DNA from: Flavobacteriales bacterium UBA1494
GTDB taxonomy: Bacteria; Bacteroidota; Bacteroidia; Flavobacteriales_E; Vicingaceae
Assembly: GCA_905182175.1 (NCBI GenBank)
Contig: CAJJAT010000013.1
Location: 25,024-89,023 of the forward strand
Direction of reading: 5' to 3'
DNA length: 64,000 nucleotides
Within the stretch, counting starts at the first letter, position 1. Each line of letters opens with the position of its first letter. The notes beneath the pieces were generated by a model. The model saw only the letters and a program-made list of their open reading frames with translations, did no database searches and was not told where the DNA came from. Positions 38,154-49,089 of the stretch are shown piece after piece. Both the position numbers and the translations under genes were made by a program.

Positions 38154-39549
38154 ACCCTAAAATTTTAAACATTTCTTCAGCTGATTGCTCATTACGGTAT
38201 ACATAATCAATAATATTTCCTTGTTTATCTCTATCGATAATTACATGTTTAGGAGATGGAATTAGACAATGTTTTATCCCTCCATATCCGCTAATCGCAT
38301 CCTGATATGCTCCTGTATGAAAAAAGCCGAGATATAGAGGCTCTTTATCTTTATCAGAATATTTAGGCAATATAACTTCTTGGTTAAAATCTTCAGAATT
38401 ATAATAATCTGAATGGTCACAACTAATTCCACCAATATTAGCCCGACCGTATTCATTCTGCCACTTATTAATTGGCAATAAAATAAATTTTTCGTGTATG
38501 GACCATGCATCGGGTATTGTATTCATTAAACTATTGTCAATGAGGTACCAGTTCTCCGAGTCATTTTGCTGTTTTTGCTCTAAAACTTTAAATATTATGG
38601 CTCCACTTTCCCCAACGGTATATTTCCCAAACTCGGTGTAAATGTCAGGCTCTTTAACTTTTTCGGTCTTACAAGCTTCACTAATGTTTGAAATAATTTC
38701 GTTTATGATGTATTCATAATCGTAATCAAAACCTAAATTATTTCGAATCGGAAAGCCTCCTCCAAGGTTGAAAGAATCTAATGATTTACTCCTTTTCTTC
38801 AAGTCGATGTAGAGCATTAAAGCGCGTTGAAATTCACCCCAATAGTAAAGACTGTCCTTTATTCCTGAATCAACAAAAAAATGAAGCATCTTTAGTTCAA
38901 CAGTTTCGCTCTTTTCGATGAAATTGGTGTAAAAGTTCATCATTTCCTCCTGTCGAATTCCGAGCCTTGACGTATAATAAGAGGATTGAGGTTCCTCATT
39001 AATTGCCATTCTTAAACCAATTTTTACTTTTCTAGCTCCAGAGAAATCGAGCAGTCTATTCAACTCTTTTATGCTATCCAAAACAATTATAACATTGGTA
39101 AATCCAATATCAATAAGGGTGACAATTTTTTTTAGATAGTCATCCGTCTTGTATCCGTTATTAATAATCTTCCTTTGCTTGTCAATTTTTCCATCTTTCA
39201 GTAAATTCAGAATTAAATCGATATCAAAACTAGACGAGGTTTCTAGGTTAACATTCTGTTTTAGGGCTTCGCCAACTACATGAGAGAAATGATTGCATTT
39301 GGTGCAATAACAAAAATTATAACTTCCCGAGTAGTTATTTTTCTTAATCGCTCGATTAAATAAATTCCGTGCCTTTTTTATTTGTGCTCCAATTTTAGGC
39401 AGGTAAATAAAACGAAATGGGGTGCCATGTTTTTCTATTAGGTGTTTTAGCGAAATACCATGAAATGTGAGGTATCCATCATCTAAATCAAACCCTTCTT
39501 GAGGGAAGTAATAGGTTTGATCTATTAAGTCAAAATAAGTGTTTTTCAT
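38146..39549 (-). CDS. Arginine decarboxylase-like PLP enzyme (fold type III)
   Basis: 467 residues, shorter than the classic SpeA of about 630 residues. The PLP Lys lies in NFCYCTKCNHFSHV (K84). The Gly-rich PLP phosphate site is FNLGGGFPIRNN, and the C-terminal substrate motif is GISCDHSDYY. The final FFHTGAYQDAISGYGGIKHC has the Gly-Ala-Tyr element of group IV decarboxylases. Neighbouring agmatinase and deoxyhypusine synthase-like genes point to arginine to agmatine as the reaction. Diaminopimelate or lysine/ornithine decarboxylation remain alternatives by fold. First gene of a tight three-gene operon. Confidence 0.85.
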   Translation of the reverse strand: MKNTYFDLIDQTYYFPQEGFDLDDGYLTFHGISLKHLIEKHGTPFRFIYLPKIGAQIKKARNLFNRAIKKNNYSGSYNFCYCTKCNHFSHVVGEALKQNVNLETSSSFDIDLILNLLKDGKIDKQRKIINNGYKTDDYLKKIVTLIDIGFTNVIIVLDSIKELNRLLDFSGARKVKIGLRMAINEEPQSSYYTSRLGIRQEEMMNFYTNFIEKSETVELKMLHFFVDSGIKDSLYYWGEFQRALMLYIDLKKRSKSLDSFNLGGGFPIRNNLGFDYDYEYIINEIISNISEACKTEKVKEPDIYTEFGKYTVGESGAIIFKVLEQKQQNDSENWYLIDNSLMNTIPDAWSIHEKFILLPINKWQNEYGRANIGGISCDHSDYYNSEDFNQEVILPKYSDKDKEPLYLGFFHTGAYQDAISGYGGIKHCLIPSPKHVIIDRDKQGNIIDYVYRNEQSAEEMFKILGYE

Positions 39550-39680
39550 ATCTTGTGTGTGCTTATTTAAGAACTAAATAAACAGTATTTAAAGGTCGAT
39601 AATTATTGATAACAAGTTGGTTATGATGGTTTAGTTTTTACTATTTTCTTTAATTTAAAAATATCTTTTCGCCTGTCTTT

Positions 39681-41162
39681 TTAGTTTTTTACACTTCCAA
39701 ACTGGTTTAACTCTCGTAGTAAATCGATGTCGACATCTGCTATTAAAATCATTTCTGTGTTTGTAGTAGCTTCTGCTTTAATTCCATTTGCAGGAAATGA
39801 AAAATCACAAGGCGTAAACACCATTGATTGCGCAAATTGTATATCCATGTTATGTACTTTAGGCAGATTACCCACACTTCCCGCAATAGCAACATAACAT
39901 TCGTTTTCAATTGCTCGTGCTTGAGCACAATGGCGCACTCTTGAGTAACCGTTTTGCGTATCTGTTAAAAAAGGAATAAATAAAATATCCATGCCTTCAT
40001 CCGCTAACAACCTGCTGAGTTCAGGAAATTCCGAGTCATAGCAGATAAGAACCCCAATTTTACCGCAATCTGTATCATATGTTTTTAACTCATGACCACC
40101 TTGCATTCCCCATACTTTTGCTTCATCTGGTGTAACGTGAAGCTTTTCATACCTTTCCGTTGTTCCATCTCTTTTACAGATGTAGCCAACATTGTATAGT
40201 AGTCCATCTTTTATTTCGGGCATACTACCGGTAATAACATTGATATTATAGGAGATTGCTAGTTCAGAAAATTTTTGAACGATTACAGGGGTATATTTTG
40301 CGAGTTCTCTTATGGCTTCCGATTCTGGAAGGTGATTGTTGTCTGCCATAAGCGGAGCATTGAAAAACTCAGGAAATAAAGCAAAATCTGAGCGGTAGGC
40401 AGATACTGCATCTATAAAATATTCAGCTTGCTGCATCAATTCGTATAAGTCTTTGTACAATCGCATTTGCCACTGTATAAGCTCTAGCCTTACTATCTTT
40501 TTTTTGGTTGTTGCTTTTTTTGTTTGTTTTTGATAGTAAATATTATCCCATTCAAGTAAAACAGCGAATTCGTTTGAATCTTGATCCCCTTCTAAATACC
40601 CTTTTAAAATTTTGGAAGGGTGAAAGTCGTTTGAAATTTGAAAGTTTAAAACCGGATCATGAATTTCTCTTCGTTTTACTTTTTCGATGTATTGTTTTGG
40701 CGATAAAGTGGTTGAATGTTTATAATAATTCGGAATTCTTCCACCAAAAGCGATCCCTCTTAAATTTAATTTTTCAGTGAGTTCTTTTCGGTAATCATAT
40801 AATCTGCGTCCTAAGCGTAAACCTCTATATTCCGACTTAATAAAAATATCAATACCGTACAGCACATCTCCTTCACCGGTATGAGTATCAAATGTATAGT
40901 TTCCTGTAATTTCTTTGTAGGTATGGTGTTCATCAAAGCTATCATAATTAGTAACAATAGATAAGGCACAACCTGCTAAAACACCGTTAATTTTAATGAC
41001 AACCTGTCCTTGAGGGAATTTTTCAATTAATGATTTGATATGCGATTCCTTCCAATATGAATTTGGCATACTGGAGTAAGCATCAATCATCGTGATTTTT
41101 AACTCCTTATAATCACTCAAGGTTAAAAATTGAAGTTCTATGTTCTCTATGTTCTCTTTCAT
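39681..41162 (-). CDS. GNAT acetyltransferase fused to a carbon-nitrogen hydrolase
   Basis: 493 residues. The N-terminal half (about 1-200) is a GNAT domain with the acetyl-CoA loop region SEYRGLRLGRRLYDYRKEL. The C-terminal half (about 225-493) is a nitrilase-superfamily amidase with the catalytic triad Glu (ALFPEFFNA), Lys (YEKLHVTPDE) and Cys (GVLICYDSEFPE). This fusion is known in bacteria; substrates are uncertain. It lies 131 bases upstream of the arginine decarboxylase-like gene on the same strand. Since the hydrolase family includes N-carbamoylputrescine amidase, a role in polyamine or related amide metabolism is possible but not shown. Confidence 0.88.
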   Translation of the reverse strand: MKENIENIELQFLTLSDYKELKITMIDAYSSMPNSYWKESHIKSLIEKFPQGQVVIKINGVLAGCALSIVTNYDSFDEHHTYKEITGNYTFDTHTGEGDVLYGIDIFIKSEYRGLRLGRRLYDYRKELTEKLNLRGIAFGGRIPNYYKHSTTLSPKQYIEKVKRREIHDPVLNFQISNDFHPSKILKGYLEGDQDSNEFAVLLEWDNIYYQKQTKKATTKKKIVRLELIQWQMRLYKDLYELMQQAEYFIDAVSAYRSDFALFPEFFNAPLMADNNHLPESEAIRELAKYTPVIVQKFSELAISYNINVITGSMPEIKDGLLYNVGYICKRDGTTERYEKLHVTPDEAKVWGMQGGHELKTYDTDCGKIGVLICYDSEFPELSRLLADEGMDILFIPFLTDTQNGYSRVRHCAQARAIENECYVAIAGSVGNLPKVHNMDIQFAQSMVFTPCDFSFPANGIKAEATTNTEMILIADVDIDLLRELNQFGSVKN

Positions 41163-41434
41163 TCATTTAAGTATATCAATTAAGTTTTAATTAATTGATA
41201 TGTAGTTATTTAAATTATTATAGAGGTAAAAACTAATTCTACCTTAACGTTATTCATGTATTTTAACATTTACTCTTTGATACTGTAATTTTTAGATAAC
41301 AAATTGATTAATAATTGCAGCCAATGCTTTTTATAAGCAGTGACTTTCTTGCGCTCACCATTCGGTTAGGTTAAAAAAAACGTTAAAATTCATTGAACGG
41401 TTAAGGGATGAAAGTAAAATCTAGTTTAGCTATT
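41163..41434. other. Intergenic region upstream of the polyamine cluster
   Basis: About 270 bases of AT-rich sequence, followed to the right by a hairpin at 41435-41473 and 89 further bases before the PepSY-like gene. It should hold the promoter for the GNAT/hydrolase gene; no strict TAnnTTTG box was identified. Confidence 0.45.
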
Positions 41435-41473
41435 AAAGCACCCTGTTTGTAGAATTACTGAACAGGATGCTTT
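41435..41473 (-). terminator. Probable terminator downstream of the PepSY-like gene
   Basis: On the minus strand AAAGCATCCTGTT pairs with AACAGGGTGCTTT over 13 bp (one U:G pair) around a 13-base loop. The following T run is short, so termination strength is uncertain. The first gene upstream on that strand is the PepSY-like gene. Confidence 0.5.
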
Positions 41474-41562
41474 GCACTCACAATCAAAATATATACTTAT
41501 CTATTTGTCAAAATTAATCTATACTAACTTCAAAAATAATAGGTTAAGTCGGTCAGGAAATG

Positions 41563-42036
41563 CTACTGATCGTTATCGTCATCGTTATAATCACCGTTAT
41601 CTTCTTCTTCGTCTTCAGCAGTTGAGCTCAAAATCGAACCTGACTCAGTTATTTGGACTAAAAATCTTTCTCCCTCCGAATTTGATAAAGTTATTTGATA
41701 AAAACTCTCTTTAAGTGCTTCAACAAGCTCTACACTTTCGTATTCAATTCCTTCGAATTTAGAGCTTAACTTTTCCTTTATATTTTTATTAAGATTCGCT
41801 TCTTCCAACATAGTTTTAGTTTCAATCCAAGGTCCTTTACTACTAAAAGTTGCGATTTTGTAGGTTTCCTTAATCTCAAAATCAGCCTGGTAGGTATTGT
41901 CAGATTTGCTCCATTCTACTTGTTCAACTGAATTAAATTTTTGATTAAATGTTGTTTTAACCTCTGTAGGAACAATTATTTGTGCAAAAGCAAGAAAGCC
42001 ATTTAGAGCAAGAGCGAGGAATGTAATTTTTTTCAT
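41563..42036 (-). CDS. PepSY-like secreted protein with acidic tail
   Basis: 157 residues. The signal peptide (about 1-18, ending FAQ) is followed by a PepSY-like segment (VKTTFNQKFNSVEQVEWSKS, YQADFEIKETYKIATFSSKG), a type common in small periplasmic Bacteroidota proteins. The last 17 residues are almost all Asp, Glu and Asn (EDEEEDNGDYNDDDNDQ) and could bind divalent cations such as calcium. It is divergent from the ECF sigma factor gene (132 bases apart), which may control it. Confidence 0.72.
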   Translation of the reverse strand: MKKITFLALALNGFLAFAQIIVPTEVKTTFNQKFNSVEQVEWSKSDNTYQADFEIKETYKIATFSSKGPWIETKTMLEEANLNKNIKEKLSSKFEGIEYESVELVEALKESFYQITLSNSEGERFLVQITESGSILSSTAEDEEEDNGDYNDDDNDQ

Positions 42037-42114
42037 ATTATTATCTATTTAGTTTTATTTTCAGACGAATCTTTTGCAAAAAGTCACATGTATTTTAATA
42101 TTATTTTTCGTCAG

Positions 42115-42142
42115 TTTGGAGCTCATTATTCAATTACATTTG
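42115..42142 (+). promoter_or_regulatory. Promoter of the ECF sigma factor gene
   Basis: TTTG at 42115-42118 and TACATTTG at 42135-42142, 16 bases apart, fit the Bacteroidota housekeeping pattern TTTG-N17-20-TAnnTTTG nearly perfectly. The GTG start is 26 bases downstream. Confidence 0.6.
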
Positions 42143-42168
42143 AATAAATTTTTTAGTTAAAAATAGAA

Positions 42169-42741
42169 GTGCAGCGATTAGACCTTACAGATGAGCAATT
42201 AGTAGAAAAAATCATTAAAGAAAAGGACAATAGCTATTTTTCTGCTTTGTTTTTGCGCTACAATGAGAAGGTAAAGGGAAAGTGTTACTCTATGACTAAG
42301 AGTCGTTCTGTTGCTGACGACTTAGTTCAAGATATTATGCTGAAAACAATGGAGAAACTTCATTCTTTCGAAGGGAGATCTTCTTTCAGTACATGGCTTT
42401 ACGCCATAACTTACAATCATTGTATTGAATATTTGCGACAGAATAAGAGAATTAAATTTGATGATTGGGCGGAAATTATTGAAATACCAGATACGATTAC
42501 AGAATCTGACATGGATAACGTCATGGAGTTGCGGAGTGAACGATTGTTGTTGTTGCTCGAAATGTTAAAGCCTGAAGACAAGGCACTTATTTTGTTAAAA
42601 TACAAAGAAAATTTTGATTTGAAACGAATCATGTACATTTTAAGCATTAATGGGGAGAGTGCCGCAAAAATGAGATTGAATCGCGCTAAGAAACGCATTG
42701 TGGCATTTTACAACCAATTTTATCCCGCTCTTAAAGAATAA
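42169..42741 (+). CDS. ECF-type RNA polymerase sigma factor
   Basis: 190 residues from a GTG start (no ATG is available before region 2). Region 2 is FSALFLRYNEKVKGKCYSMT to FSTWLYAITYNHCIEYLRQN (about 22-90), with the DDLVQDIMLKTMEKL core motif. A variable linker is followed by region 4 (about 130-185; LEMLKPEDKALILLKYKENF, and MRLNRAKKRIVAFY for -35 recognition). No anti-sigma factor gene is adjacent, and the only close neighbour is the divergent PepSY-like gene. Region 4 is somewhat unusual (DLKRIMYILSINGESAAKMR in place of a standard helix-turn-helix). Confidence 0.88.
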   Translation: MQRLDLTDEQLVEKIIKEKDNSYFSALFLRYNEKVKGKCYSMTKSRSVADDLVQDIMLKTMEKLHSFEGRSSFSTWLYAITYNHCIEYLRQNKRIKFDDWAEIIEIPDTITESDMDNVMELRSERLLLLLEMLKPEDKALILLKYKENFDLKRIMYILSINGESAAKMRLNRAKKRIVAFYNQFYPALKE

Positions 42742-43031
42742 TTAACTTCAGTTTTTTAAAGTCAGTTGTAGGATGGCGTCTAAAAGAACAGAGGTGAATT
42801 TGAATTACTTATATTATTTCCTTTTTTAAAGTGACTTTTCGATTATTTCTAGTCTACATCAGGAATGAGAATAAATATAGTTGTTGTTCCTGAAACATGC
42901 TTTTTAAATTCAATAATCGATTGTCTATCGTATTTGTGTTATCTCTTTTCATCTTGCTATTAATGGCACTTAATAGCTTTTTGCATATTTCATAAATCAA
43001 TCATGGCTAAACGTTAATACTGCTACAGAAA
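42742..43031. other. Intergenic region upstream of the SET protein
   Basis: 290 bases without a recognisable gene or RNA. The promoter of the SET-domain gene should lie here. Confidence 0.45.
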
Positions 43032-43637
43032 ATGATCCATCCCGACACAGAGCTTAAATTAGTAAGTCCCGAAGTGGGGCTTGGAGTATTTGCCACCAAA
43101 TTACTGCCAAAAGGAACAGTTACTTGGGTTCAAGACAAATTAGACCGAGTGTATACTCCTATGAAAGCAGATAACTTAGGCGAAGAATATCAAAATATTA
43201 TAGAGAAATATGCATTCAGAAACAACAAAGGAGAATTTGTTTTATGCTGGGATAACAGTCGTTATGTAAACCATAGTTTTAATTCCAATTGTATAACAAC
43301 ACCTTACAATTTTGAGATTGCCGTGCGAGATATTTTTCCGGGAGAAGAATTAACAGATGACTATGGCTACCTAAATGTTTCTGAACCGTTTTATTGTTTA
43401 GCGGAAGAAGGAGATAGGCAGATTGTTTATCCGGATGACCTTTTGAAATTTTCTCCCCGATGGGATAATTTAATCAAAGCGGCAATGAAAGACTATGCAA
43501 AATTTCCACAAGCTCTTAGTCCATTTTTAAATGAATCTTTAAAAAAGAAACTACACAATATTTCCATAGGTAAAAAAACGATGGAATCAATTCTTACCTG
43601 TTATTTCGAACGCAAAAATAGCAAGAGCTATCTATAA
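43032..43637 (+). CDS. SET-domain protein (putative lysine methyltransferase)
   Basis: 201 residues. SET-domain motifs lie in the first 120 residues: GLGVFATKLLPKGTVTW (cofactor loop), SRYVNHSFNSNC (the conserved NHS and Cys) and FPGEELTDDYGYLN. These enzymes use S-adenosylmethionine to methylate lysine side chains. The C-terminal 80 residues are helical and may recognise the substrate. No histone or ribosomal target gene is nearby. It stands alone, flanked by non-coding DNA. Confidence 0.88.
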   Translation: MIHPDTELKLVSPEVGLGVFATKLLPKGTVTWVQDKLDRVYTPMKADNLGEEYQNIIEKYAFRNNKGEFVLCWDNSRYVNHSFNSNCITTPYNFEIAVRDIFPGEELTDDYGYLNVSEPFYCLAEEGDRQIVYPDDLLKFSPRWDNLIKAAMKDYAKFPQALSPFLNESLKKKLHNISIGKKTMESILTCYFERKNSKSYL

Positions 43638-45252
43638 CTCTTTAAGATGCCAATCTCTTAAGACAAATAAGTTGTAAATAAAATTTAGTTGGATTAAACA
43701 ATTCACGATTAAAATTCTTTTTTTAAAACCTTTATTCCAGGGTTGTATTAATGGTTATTTCTGTCTTTTTACTTCTCAATTACGCATGTGCAAAAGAATC
43801 AAATCTGAGACACTCAATACGCCTGGTTAGATATTAAAATTTAAGTTCCTCTTTTTCAATTAAATTAATAATAGCATTAATACATGTCTAGCATACAAAA
43901 TCTGTAGGCGATACAAAATCTAAAAAAAGACGAATTAGTGTTCAACCAACAGCGATTTAAATAACTAAAATACTGCTTACATAAGGGTCAATTGGGTTTC
44001 TAATCTAGGAAATAAAAGCTTTGGAAATTAGAATTCAGACCTTAGGAAAAAGATTGGCTCATATTATTTGTACATCGACTGATTGATCTAGGGTAGTGTT
44101 AAAATTGAGCGTACCGCGTATTTAATCATTATGAAATAGTGTTGCCCAATTTCCTTTGACGTTTCTTTAAAGTAATCTATAGCTTTATGCAGTAGTAGTG
44201 GAAATTTCCTCTGTGCTGTAATTATGATGTATTAAAACAAAATAAATAAAGGCTTGAGAACTACTGTCAATTACTCTTAATATTTATATATTGCACTTGT
44301 AAATAGTATATAGACAAAATATAAGGTGTATAACATCACAATAAGGTGGTATCTTAGTCTGCTTTTATAAAACATTGCTGCGTCTCTAGATAGATTAATT
44401 GCAAAAACTTTTGAATGATAGCTCGATTCGTGATGTTGATCAACACGACATGGTAAATTTTGATCTTCAGTGTGCACAAAGCGTAAATATTACCTTTTTC
44501 TATTGCTGCCATTAGCGGTTCTTTAGCTGTTACCTTTCCTTTTTTTATGATTAGGTGTTGACATTAAAATTGATTTTGTTAGTCACTTGTTCTCCAATTA
44601 ATTTCTGTGACTAACTTTTCTCGTATGCTTCTACCTTTTTGTCGTGCACTTACCAATCATTTTCATGTTCTATATAACCTATCGGAAGCATAGTGCACTT
44701 TCGAAATTCCTTTTGCCGCAGACCGACTATTTTTTAACATAACTGGATCAAACGCTTCTAGTAGGGTGACAAGTTGCTGGCTTAAGGCACACATAATTAG
44801 TTAAACGTAAAAGTTGAATAAATAATTATTTAGTTGAATGGTAAAACTTTTTGTTAGCACCTTTTTGCGGATAACTGTCCAATAGTACTTGCTAATAATT
44901 TTTCCAAATCCTTTATCTTTTAGTTGTCTAACCATGTTTTTAAATCAAACTGTTATTTAATTTGGTAGATTGTATAAGTGTGTGAAGCAACAAATACAAA
45001 TAAACTGAACAGTCTCTCGTATAGGATTAATTTCATGCTATCGCATTGATGTTTTTTTGTTTGTAATGATTAGTATTGTAGTAAGGTGTTGTCCAATTGA
45101 AGTGGGAGTTTGCGATATTGCTTCTGTAGTATCTCTGATTCGTGCTTGATGAACCTTTCAACCATTTATTAGATAAGAAGCCTAGCACTATCATAGTTTA
45201 TGGAACATTTTCACATTAATAATTCATCGTTAATGAAATTTAGGCATTAAAA
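43638..45252. other. 1.6-kb gene-poor region
   Basis: No convincing gene. A 66-codon minus-strand frame at 44477-44277 has no recognisable features. A 9-bp inverted repeat (GTTAGTCAC 44578-44586 / GTGACTAAC 44607-44615) followed by TTTT on the plus strand could be a terminator. Minus-strand pieces near 44800-44690 may be gene remains, but they could not be identified. Confidence 0.45.
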
Positions 45253-45314
45253 CCCCACTTCCTAAGGAGTTCAGGCAAGGAGCCAGAAAAAAGCTACGCC
45301 TTTTGGAAGTGGGG
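45253..45314 (-). terminator. Long-loop hairpin downstream of groEL, probable terminator
   Basis: CCCCACTTCC at 45253-45262 pairs perfectly with GGAAGTGGGG at 45305-45314 around a 42-base loop. On the minus strand the stem is followed by TTTTAATG, 33 bases after the groEL stop codon. A GC-rich 10-bp stem stands out in this AT-rich region. The long loop could also hold a second small stem. Confidence 0.55.
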
Positions 45315-45347
45315 AAAAGAAACAAGTTTGTAAGAAACTTCTTTGTA

Positions 45348-47255
<1,908 letters not shown>

Positions 47256-47293
47256 GCATACAGACTCATTTTAGACTGAGTTTTTATGTTACG

Positions 47294-47303
47294 TCACAAA
47301 GTG
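47294..47303 (-). promoter_or_regulatory. Conserved box ACTTTGTGAC upstream of dead groES
   Basis: ACTTTGTGAC on the minus strand, 38 bases before the dead groES start, is identical to the box 40 bases before live groES (48683-48692). An AAAAAC and a TCTnAAATG-like stretch also follow both boxes. It may now serve groEL. Confidence 0.5.
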
Positions 47304-47362
47304 TATATTGCTTACAATAGATCATTTGGGACCCCATGTGATGATATTGTATGTTTATTGCT

Positions 47363-48307
47363 TCACACTGTTTTGTAAAGACTTATTGGTTTTATAGAAT
47401 TAGACTGTAAGCCATTTTTTTTCTGTATATCTTCTTTGTACACAATAGTGCGATGGGGATATGGAATGCCAATGCCCTCTTGATCGAACCTTTCTTTAAT
47501 GGATTCATTCAAATCAAAATGTAAATAGAAAGCTTTGTAAGGAGTCTCACACCAAATTTTTGCTTTTAAATTCATAGCGCTTTCTCCAAATCCTACAAGA
47601 AAAACTTCCACCTTTTCCAATGCTTGATTTTTCTCCTTTTCAGATCTGTTATCGATACAAAACGGGTGCTTTTCTGCCTCTTCTCTCATAATGTTTTTTG
47701 CCAATTTTACATCACTTTCGTAACTGATTTTGAATTCAACTGACTCGCATGTTTTTTCATTTTTAATACTACTGTTCAGAACAGTTTCACTGCTTATAAT
47801 TGAATTGGGAATAATGATTCTTCTGTTTTCAAAATTTACGATGACAGTATGCCGTAGCGTAATGTCTTCAACAGTTCCCACGTATTTATCGGCTATTGTA
47901 ATAAAGTCACCCACCCGGAATGGTTTGAAAATGACGATAAAGACTCCACTTATAATGTTTGACAAAGCTTGTTGAGCAGCTAAGCCAAGAATGGCAAGAA
48001 AAACGCCGGCACTTGCAATTACAGTAATTGCATACGTTCTAAGAAACGGAACTACGTAAATAATAACTGCGAGAGAAATAACCCACATTAGCAAGCTAAT
48101 CGCATTTTTCAAGAAATGATAGCGAGTGGGGGCTATCTTCGATTTATCTGAAGTTGAATTTAGATAGCTGTTAATAATCCACTTGGAGACTCTGATTAGC
48201 GTAATCGTAATTAAAATAACAAGGGCAACTAAAACAAGATAGTTGTGAGACCAATTGATTAACGGTTCTATTATTTTCATAATTAGAGAAGGAATTAATG
48301 ATAGCAT
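47363..48307 (-). CDS. Small MscS-type mechanosensitive channel between groES and groEL
   Basis: 314 residues from the ATG at 48307; an in-frame TTG at 48316 would add three residues. Hydrophobic helices are near 20-45, 65-90 and 95-125. The last includes the pore motif ASAGVFLAILGLAAQQALSN. The beta domain is FRVGDFITIADKYVGTVEDI and RRIIIPNSIISSETVLNS, and the C-terminal cytosolic vestibule has GIGIPYPHRT. It is the ordinary MscS type, unlike the channel at 116-1372. It sits 54 bases after groES and about 390 bases before groEL on the same strand, and probably forms an operon with groES. Confidence 0.92.
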   Translation of the reverse strand: MLSLIPSLIMKIIEPLINWSHNYLVLVALVILITITLIRVSKWIINSYLNSTSDKSKIAPTRYHFLKNAISLLMWVISLAVIIYVVPFLRTYAITVIASAGVFLAILGLAAQQALSNIISGVFIVIFKPFRVGDFITIADKYVGTVEDITLRHTVIVNFENRRIIIPNSIISSETVLNSSIKNEKTCESVEFKISYESDVKLAKNIMREEAEKHPFCIDNRSEKEKNQALEKVEVFLVGFGESAMNLKAKIWCETPYKAFYLHFDLNESIKERFDQEGIGIPYPHRTIVYKEDIQKKNGLQSNSIKPISLYKTV

Positions 48308-48360
48308 GTATAGCAAAAAATGGATTCCTTTATTTTATTTTGACTTTTTTTTGACATTTC

Positions 48361-48642
48361 TTAGTAGTGAATAACTGCGAAAACATCTGACTCCCTCACT
48401 ATGAGTAAAACCTCGCCATCTTCTTTGATCTCCGTTCCTGAATATTTTCCATAGAGGACTTTATCGCCAACTTTAAGGGTCATTGGCTCATCCTTTGTTC
48501 CCTTTCCAACAGCCAATACCGTGCCTTTTTCTTGCTTTTCCTTCGCTGTATCAGGAATTATTATTCCATTGCGTTTTTCAAGAACTGCATCTTCCTTTAT
48601 TAGCACTCGATTTCCTATTGGCTTAAGTCTTGTCTTTTCCAT
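48361..48642 (-). CDS. groES: GroES co-chaperonin
   Basis: 93 residues, the usual length. It has [12 protein letters not shown] at the start, the mobile loop around 22-36 ([15 protein letters not shown]) that binds GroEL, and the end motif [14 protein letters not shown]. It is the only intact groES in the window and probably partners the groEL 1.4 kb downstream, although the mscS gene and a dead groES lie between. No CIRCE operator (TTAGCACTC-N9-GAGTGCTAA) is seen upstream, so HrcA control is not indicated. Confidence 0.95.
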   Translation of the reverse strand: MEKTRLKPIGNRVLIKEDAVLEKRNGIIIPDTAKEKQEKGTVLAVGKGTKDEPMTLKVGDKVLYGKYSGTEIKEDGEVLLIVRESDVFAVIHY

Positions 48643-48682
48643 GTATGTTTAATTTACCATTAAGACATTGTTTTTGCTATAG

Positions 48683-48692
48683 GTCACAAAGT
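48683..48692 (-). promoter_or_regulatory. Conserved box ACTTTGTGAC upstream of groES
   Basis: Identical to the box before the dead groES at nearly the same distance from the start. It may be part of a stress promoter. The TTTG inside it is similar to the -7 consensus but lacks TA at the right distance. Confidence 0.5.
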
Positions 48693-48870
48693 TTAATTTG
48701 TCGAAAATAAAAATAGGGCACACATTAAATTACAGATTATCGCTCTTGTTTCTCTTAACTTTTCTTGTGGTTTATTTTAGTTTGGTTTGTGCGTGATCTA
48801 TTTTATTCAAAATTACCTCACGATGTTAGATCATAAAAACACTTCACTATATATGCAGGAGTAGTATAAT

Positions 48871-49089
48871 TTTAAAGGAGGATATGAGTGCGGAAAAGAA
48901 GCTGCTCATCAGAATATTCGAACATTGTTGGTGAATGAAGGAGAGAAAGTTCTTAAAGAAAGAGGATCTACAATTACAGCTGTAACTAAGATGATGGGAG
49001 ACTCTGTTTTATTTAATGCTGGGAGAGGTTTTATTTTACCATTTGAGATGCATGAATGGTGTAAAAATGGAAATAAAGTGAGAATCTAA
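48871..49089 (+). pseudogene. Fragment of an isoaspartyl peptidase / plant-type asparaginase gene
   Basis: The open stretch encodes AAHQNIRTLLVNEGEKVLKE, GSTITAVTKMMGDSVLFNAG and RGFILPFEM. This matches the region of plant-type asparaginases around GYxVLxxGGSxLDAVExAVxxMEDxxLFNAGxGAV. Only about 70 residues survive, and no start, catalytic Thr region or C-terminal half was found. It is a gene remnant. Confidence 0.65.

Noticed and set aside
44277..44477. 66-codon minus-strand frame in the 43.6-45.2 kb gap.
   Set aside because: No start context, family, or neighbouring gene support; sequence looks like chance or an unreadable remnant.
44690..44800. Possible transposase start on the minus strand (LVTLLEAFDPVM).
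   Set aside because: Similarity to transposase N-termini is vague and the frame stops soon; not enough to name an element.
45253..45314. Riboswitch or structured regulatory RNA.
   Set aside because: It lies downstream of groEL, not upstream of a gene on that strand, and no known aptamer pattern was recognised; terminator is simpler.
48643..48870. CIRCE operator for groES.
   Set aside because: No TTAGCACTC inverted repeat was found upstream of groES or groEL.
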